Positions 60,454-64,000 of a stretch of DNA of 64,000 bases are shown one piece after another; positions within the stretch are counted from its first letter, which is position 1, and the number at the start of each line of letters is the position of its first letter. The notes beneath the pieces were generated by a model, which was not told the origin of the DNA, did no database searches, and saw nothing but the letters and a program-made list of their open reading frames with translations. The position numbers were made by a program, and so were the translations under genes. Source of the stretch: Marinobacter sp. F4218 (GTDB lineage: Bacteria; Pseudomonadota; Gammaproteobacteria; Pseudomonadales; Oleiphilaceae); contig NZ_JAHZIL010000006.1 in NCBI RefSeq assembly GCF_019443085.1, forward strand, positions 1 to 64,000. Reading direction: 5' to 3'.

Positions 60454-62172
60454 GTGGAGTTATTGTCTGGTGCCGATATGCTCATTCGCTCCTTGCAGGA
60501 TGAAGGGATCGAATACATCTACGGCTATCCGGGTGGTGCAGCCCTTCATATTTATGATGCGCTGTTCAGGCAGGACAAAGTCAAACACATTCTGGTAAGG
60601 CACGAGCAGGCGGCGGTCCACATGGCCGACGGTTATGCGCGCGCGACCGGAAAGCCGGGCACCGTACTGGTGACCTCGGGTCCTGGAGCCACCAACACTA
60701 TTACCGGCATTGCCACCGCATTCATGGATTCCATCCCAATGGTGGTCCTGTGTGGTCAGGTTGCGTCCACTCTGATTGGCGAAGACGCGTTTCAGGAAAC
60801 CGATATGATCGGTGTCTCCCGCCCTGTGGTGAAGCACAATCTCAGCGTCCGTCATCCGGAAGAAATTCCCGAGGTGGTTCGCAAGGCGTATTACATTGCC
60901 GCGACCGGTCGCCCGGGTCCGGTCGTTGTCGATATCCCCAAGGATATGACCACGCCGAACGAGCGGTATGAGTACTCCTATCCGAAGAAGGTAAAGCTGC
61001 GTTCATACAACCCCGCGATTCGTGGCCATGCCGGCCAGATCAAGAAAGCGGTGGATATGATGCTGGCGGCACGTCGTCCAATCATCTACGCCGGCGGTGG
61101 TGTGATTCTTGGCAAGGCTTCAGATCAGTTGACGGAGTTGGTCCGCACGCTCGGGTACCCGATCACCAATACCCTGATGGGTATCGGCTGTTATCCGGCC
61201 AGTGACAAGCAGCACCTGGGCTGGCTCGGTATGCACGGCACCTACGAAGCCAACATGGCCATGCACCATTCGGATCTGATTCTCTGCGTCGGCGCACGCT
61301 TTGATGACCGTGTGACCAACGCCACCGAGAAGTTCTGTCCCGGCGCTCGCATTATCCACATCGACATCGATCCGGCGTCCATTTCCAAGACCATCGACGC
61401 CGACGTTCCCATCGTCGGGCCGGTGGATGCGGTGTTGAAGGAAATGCTGTCTCTGGTGAAGGAAAGCAAGGAAAAGCCGGATGCGGATGCGCTGGGTTCC
61501 TGGTGGAAGCAGATCGAGGAATGGCGCGCTTTCCATGGCATGCGTTACGAAACCAGTGACGATGTTATCAAGCCGCAGGAAGTGATCGAAATGCTGTGCC
61601 GGCTCACCAACGGTGAAGCCTTTGTGACCTCCGATGTCGGCCAGCACCAGATGTTTGCTGCGCAGTACTACAAGTTCGACAAACCCAATCGCTGGATCAA
61701 CTCCGGTGGTCTGGGCACCATGGGCTTTGGTTTGCCGGCCGCCATGGGCGTCAAGCTGACGCACCCGAACGACGAAGTGCTGTGTATCACAGGCGAAGGC
61801 AGTATCCAGATGAACATTCAGGAGCTGTCGACCTGCAAGCAGTACAATCTGCCGGTGAAAATCATCAACCTGAACAACCAGGCTCTTGGCATGGTCAAGC
61901 AGTGGCAGGACATGAACTATGAGTCCCGTCATTCCCAGTCCTACATGGAGTCTTTGCCGGATTTCATAAAGCTGGCAGAAGCTTATGGCCATAAGGGCGT
62001 CCTGATCGACAAGAAAGCCGATCTGGAAGCCAAGCTGAAAGAAGTGCTGGCCATGAAGGACGAGTTGGTGTTCGTGGATATCTACGTTGATCGTTTCGAG
62101 CACGTCTATCCGATGCAAGTTGCCCGTGGCTCCATGAAAGACATGTGGCTCAGCAAGACAGAGAGGGTGTGA
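60454..62172 (+). CDS. ilvI: Acetolactate synthase large subunit
   Basis: A TPP/FAD enzyme, first common step of valine, leucine and isoleucine synthesis. The 572 residues start at a GTG with AGAGGG upstream, giving the family N-terminus MELLSGADMLIRSL. The catalytic Glu lies in VRHEQAAVHMADGYARATG (near 50). The TPP motif begins GEGSIQMNIQEL (residues from about 447) and ends NLNN; Glu replaces the more common Asp at its second position, as in some other members. ilvH follows by 2 bases. Confidence 0.96.
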   Translation: MELLSGADMLIRSLQDEGIEYIYGYPGGAALHIYDALFRQDKVKHILVRHEQAAVHMADGYARATGKPGTVLVTSGPGATNTITGIATAFMDSIPMVVLCGQVASTLIGEDAFQETDMIGVSRPVVKHNLSVRHPEEIPEVVRKAYYIAATGRPGPVVVDIPKDMTTPNERYEYSYPKKVKLRSYNPAIRGHAGQIKKAVDMMLAARRPIIYAGGGVILGKASDQLTELVRTLGYPITNTLMGIGCYPASDKQHLGWLGMHGTYEANMAMHHSDLILCVGARFDDRVTNATEKFCPGARIIHIDIDPASISKTIDADVPIVGPVDAVLKEMLSLVKESKEKPDADALGSWWKQIEEWRAFHGMRYETSDDVIKPQEVIEMLCRLTNGEAFVTSDVGQHQMFAAQYYKFDKPNRWINSGGLGTMGFGLPAAMGVKLTHPNDEVLCITGEGSIQMNIQELSTCKQYNLPVKIINLNNQALGMVKQWQDMNYESRHSQSYMESLPDFIKLAEAYGHKGVLIDKKADLEAKLKEVLAMKDELVFVDIYVDRFEHVYPMQVARGSMKDMWLSKTERV

Positions 62173-62174
62173 TC

Positions 62175-62666
62175 ATGCGTCGAATCATTTCTGTTTTGTT
62201 GGAAAACGAACCCGGCGCGCTGTCGCGTGTTGTGGGCCTGTTCTCCCAGCGCAACTACAACATCGAAACGCTAACCGTGGCGCCGACGGAAGACGAGACC
62301 CTGTCACGTCTGACCGTAACCACCACGGGATCCGACAAGGTCATCGAACAGATTACCAAGCAGCTGAATAAGCTGATTGAGGTGGTCAAGCTGGTGGACC
62401 TGACAGAAGGATCCCACATTGAGCGGGAGTTGATGCTGGTGAAACTCAAGGCCACCGGCTCACAGCGCGCCGAAATCAAACGCACCGTGGATATTTTCCG
62501 TGGCCAGATTGTCGACGTTACCAGTTCTGTGTACACGGTTCAGCTGGCGGGCGACAGCGAAAAGCTGGACGGATTCATCCAGGCCGTCGGTACCTCGGGA
62601 GTCCTGGAAGTCGTTCGTACCGGTGTATCCGGCATAGCGCGCGGCGAGAAAGTGCTCAGTCTGTAA
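62175..62666 (+). CDS. ilvH: Acetolactate synthase small regulatory subunit
   Basis: Activates the large subunit and gives valine feedback inhibition. ATG 62175 (GAGAGGG upstream) gives 163 residues, the E. coli IlvH length; a frame from 62145 would overlap ilvI. The N-terminal ACT domain has RRIISVLLENEPGALSRVVGLF and NYNIETLTVAPTED. Confidence 0.97.
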   Translation: MRRIISVLLENEPGALSRVVGLFSQRNYNIETLTVAPTEDETLSRLTVTTTGSDKVIEQITKQLNKLIEVVKLVDLTEGSHIERELMLVKLKATGSQRAEIKRTVDIFRGQIVDVTSSVYTVQLAGDSEKLDGFIQAVGTSGVLEVVRTGVSGIARGEKVLSL

Positions 62667-62730
62667 CGGTCATTTATTAAGTTCGAACATCATGGCCCGG
62701 TGGGGCCATTACAAATAACAGAGGTTTGTC

Positions 62731-63747
62731 ATGCAGGTTTACTACGATAAGGATTGTGATCTTTCGATCATCCAGAGCAAGAAAGTTGCCATCATTGGTT
62801 TCGGTTCCCAGGGTCATGCTCATGCGTGCAACCTGAAGGAGTCCGGTGTAGACGTAACCGTTGGGCTGCGTCCGGGGTCCTCCTCGATTGCCAAGGCCGA
62901 AGCCTATGGCCTTAAGACCAGCGACGTACCGTCAGCCGTCGCAGCTGCTGACGTGGTCATGGTGCTGACCCCGGATGAGTTCCAGGCCCAGCTGTACAAG
63001 GCTGAGATTGAGCCGAACCTGAAGCAGGGGGCAACTCTGGCCTTCGCTCACGGCTTTGCGATCCACTACAACCAGATCGTGCCGCGCAAGGATCTCGATG
63101 TGATCATGGTGGCGCCGAAGGCCCCGGGCCACACCGTGCGCACCGAGTTTGCCAACGGTGGCGGCATCCCTGATCTGATCGCGATTTTCCAGGATGCTTC
63201 TGGCAATGCCAAGAACGTGTCTCTGTCATACGCCAGCGGTATTGGCGGCGGTCGTACCGGTATCATTGAAACCACCTTCAAGGATGAGACCGAAACCGAC
63301 CTGTTTGGTGAGCAGGCGGTCCTGTGTGGCGGCGCGGTTGAGCTGGTGAAAGCCGGCTTTGAAACGCTGACCGAAGCCGGGTATGCGCCGGAAATGGCGT
63401 ACTTTGAGTGCTTGCACGAGCTGAAGCTGATCGTTGACCTGATGTACGAGGGCGGCATCGCCAACATGAACTATTCCATCTCCAACAACGCGGAGTATGG
63501 TGAGTACGTGACCGGCCCGGAAGTGATCAACGAGCAGTCCCGTGAAGCCATGCGCAACGCGCTGAAGCGTATCCAGAGCGGTGAGTACGCCAAGATGTTT
63601 ATCTCCGAAGGTGCGCTCAACTACCCGTCCATGACCGCGCGTCGTCGCCAGAACGCTGCTCACGAGATTGAAACCGTGGGTGAAAAACTGCGCGGCATGA
63701 TGCCGTGGATTTCCGCGAACAAGATCGTGGACAAGGATAAGAACTGA
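62731..63747 (+). CDS. ilvC: Ketol-acid reductoisomerase (class I)
   Basis: Isomerises and reduces acetolactate with NADPH and Mg2+. At 338 residues it is the short class I form. The nucleotide motif IGFGSQGHAHACNL (near 22) with following Arg/Ser for NADPH, and the metal-binding Asp/Glu sites in the knotted domain (FKDETETDLFGEQAVLCGG near 187, Glu in LHELKLIVDL near 230) are intact. It shares an operon with ilvIH, 64 bases downstream, and ends at a terminator. Confidence 0.98.
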   Translation: MQVYYDKDCDLSIIQSKKVAIIGFGSQGHAHACNLKESGVDVTVGLRPGSSSIAKAEAYGLKTSDVPSAVAAADVVMVLTPDEFQAQLYKAEIEPNLKQGATLAFAHGFAIHYNQIVPRKDLDVIMVAPKAPGHTVRTEFANGGGIPDLIAIFQDASGNAKNVSLSYASGIGGGRTGIIETTFKDETETDLFGEQAVLCGGAVELVKAGFETLTEAGYAPEMAYFECLHELKLIVDLMYEGGIANMNYSISNNAEYGEYVTGPEVINEQSREAMRNALKRIQSGEYAKMFISEGALNYPSMTARRRQNAAHEIETVGEKLRGMMPWISANKIVDKDKN

Positions 63748-63770
63748 TTGGATTTCCGACTGGTTCTGCA

Positions 63771-63797
63771 AAACGCGGCCCGGGTGGCCGCGTTTTT
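63771..63797 (+). terminator. Intrinsic terminator after ilvC
   Basis: AAACGCGGCC (63771-63780) pairs with GGCCGCGTTT (63786-63795) over a 5-base loop with a T run. A TATACT at 63802-63807 just after it may be the -10 of the next gene. Confidence 0.88.
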
Positions 63798-63836
63798 CGT
63801 ATATACTCCGCCCAAATGCTTTCCGGAGTAATGGGA

Positions 63837-64000
63837 ATGACTGACGAAAAAAAATCTGCCGATCTAGAAGCTCGGAGCGATTCATCGGAAGAGGTCCAAG
63901 CACAGACTTCCGAATGCGAAATCGAAGCCGGTGAGGTTGTTGAGGAGGAGCTGGTCGAGGGCGCGCCGGTGCGCCGAAAGGGTATCTACCTGCTGCCCAA
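63837..64000 (+). CDS. pssA: CDP-diacylglycerol-serine O-phosphatidyltransferase (5' end)
   Basis: Only the first 54 codons are in the window: an acidic, Ser/Glu-rich N-terminus and then VRRKGIYLLP, the start of the conserved membrane-enzyme sequence seen in the PssA of pseudomonads, where pssA follows ilvC. ATG 63837 or 63831 may start it; GGAG stands at 63823-63826. The catalytic motif lies beyond the window, so the call rests on this short match and gene order. Confidence 0.65.
   Translation, partial: MTDEKKSADLEARSDSSEEVQAQTSECEIEAGEVVEEELVEGAPVRRKGIYLLP

Noticed and set aside
61792..61800. GEG instead of GDG at the start of the TPP motif of IlvI
   Set aside because: The rest of the motif is intact and, as far as I recall, pseudomonad enzymes carry the same Glu; family variation rather than loss of function.
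1..64000. Mobile elements, prophage, CRISPR, tRNA or rRNA genes
   Set aside because: Read for transposase or integrase motifs, regular short repeats with spacers and tRNA-like cloverleaf ends; none could be supported by eye. A tRNA or covariance scan would be decisive for small RNAs.

Overview
The window is about 64 kb of high-GC, gene-dense chromosome from a marine gammaproteobacterium. A Marinobacter-like organism is the best guess. The order damX-gltB-gltD-hemE, rplU-rpmA-obgE-proB, rpsT, murJ-ribF-ileS-lspA-fkpB-ispH, pilin genes, pilR/pilS and ilvIH-ilvC-pssA is shared with pseudomonads and relatives. A wax ester synthase/DGAT-type acyltransferase points to the wax-ester-making marine genera. 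I saw no tRNA or rRNA gene, insertion sequence, prophage or CRISPR array.

Layout. 1-8.2 kb: the tail of a SPOR-domain gene, glutamate synthase gltBD, hemE and a PilZ protein. 8.2-11.2 kb, minus strand: ettA-radA. 11.5-18.1 kb: glyA, then the run nrdR-ribD-ribB/X-ribH-nusB-thiL-pgpA. Riboflavin synthase ribE, which is common here in relatives, is absent. 18.2-24.0 kb: a small conserved-looking protein, a DUF2057-like lipoprotein, the wax ester synthase, a LysR regulator, a glutathionyl-hydroquinone reductase and ispB. 24.1-27.3 kb: rplU-rpmA-obgE-proB.

27.4-33.5 kb is the most unusual part. A divergent pair lies between housekeeping genes: a LuxR-type response regulator whose receiver has Asn where the phospho-accepting Asp should be, and a 1729-residue predicted surface lipoprotein. 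The lipoprotein has Ig-like domains, calcium-binding DxDxDG repeats, a region that looks like the calcium/oligomerisation core of anthrax protective antigen and clostridial binary toxin B subunits, and an unfamiliar tandem repeat ending in Gly-Asp-Asp.

33.5-41.6 kb: rpsT, then murJ and ribF-ileS-lspA-fkpB-ispH (flippase, flavin cofactors, lipoprotein maturation, isoprenoids). 41.8-52.2 kb: a type IV pilus block, fimT-pilV-pilW-pilX-small secreted protein-pilY1-pilE, probably read from a sigma-54 promoter. Opposite it lie a second fimT-like gene and the pilS-pilR pair expected to control such promoters. 52.3-59.9 kb: nadE, bamD, rluD-pgeF, clpB and a DUF4124 protein. 60.1-64.0 kb: a long leader, ilvI-ilvH-ilvC and the start of pssA.

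Most genes are core metabolism or cell envelope with family-typical lengths. Accessory interest is concentrated at 27.4-33.5 kb, with smaller points in the riboflavin operon, the pilus block, the wax synthase promoter and the ilv leader. All family assignments come from reading motifs and lengths; no database was searched.
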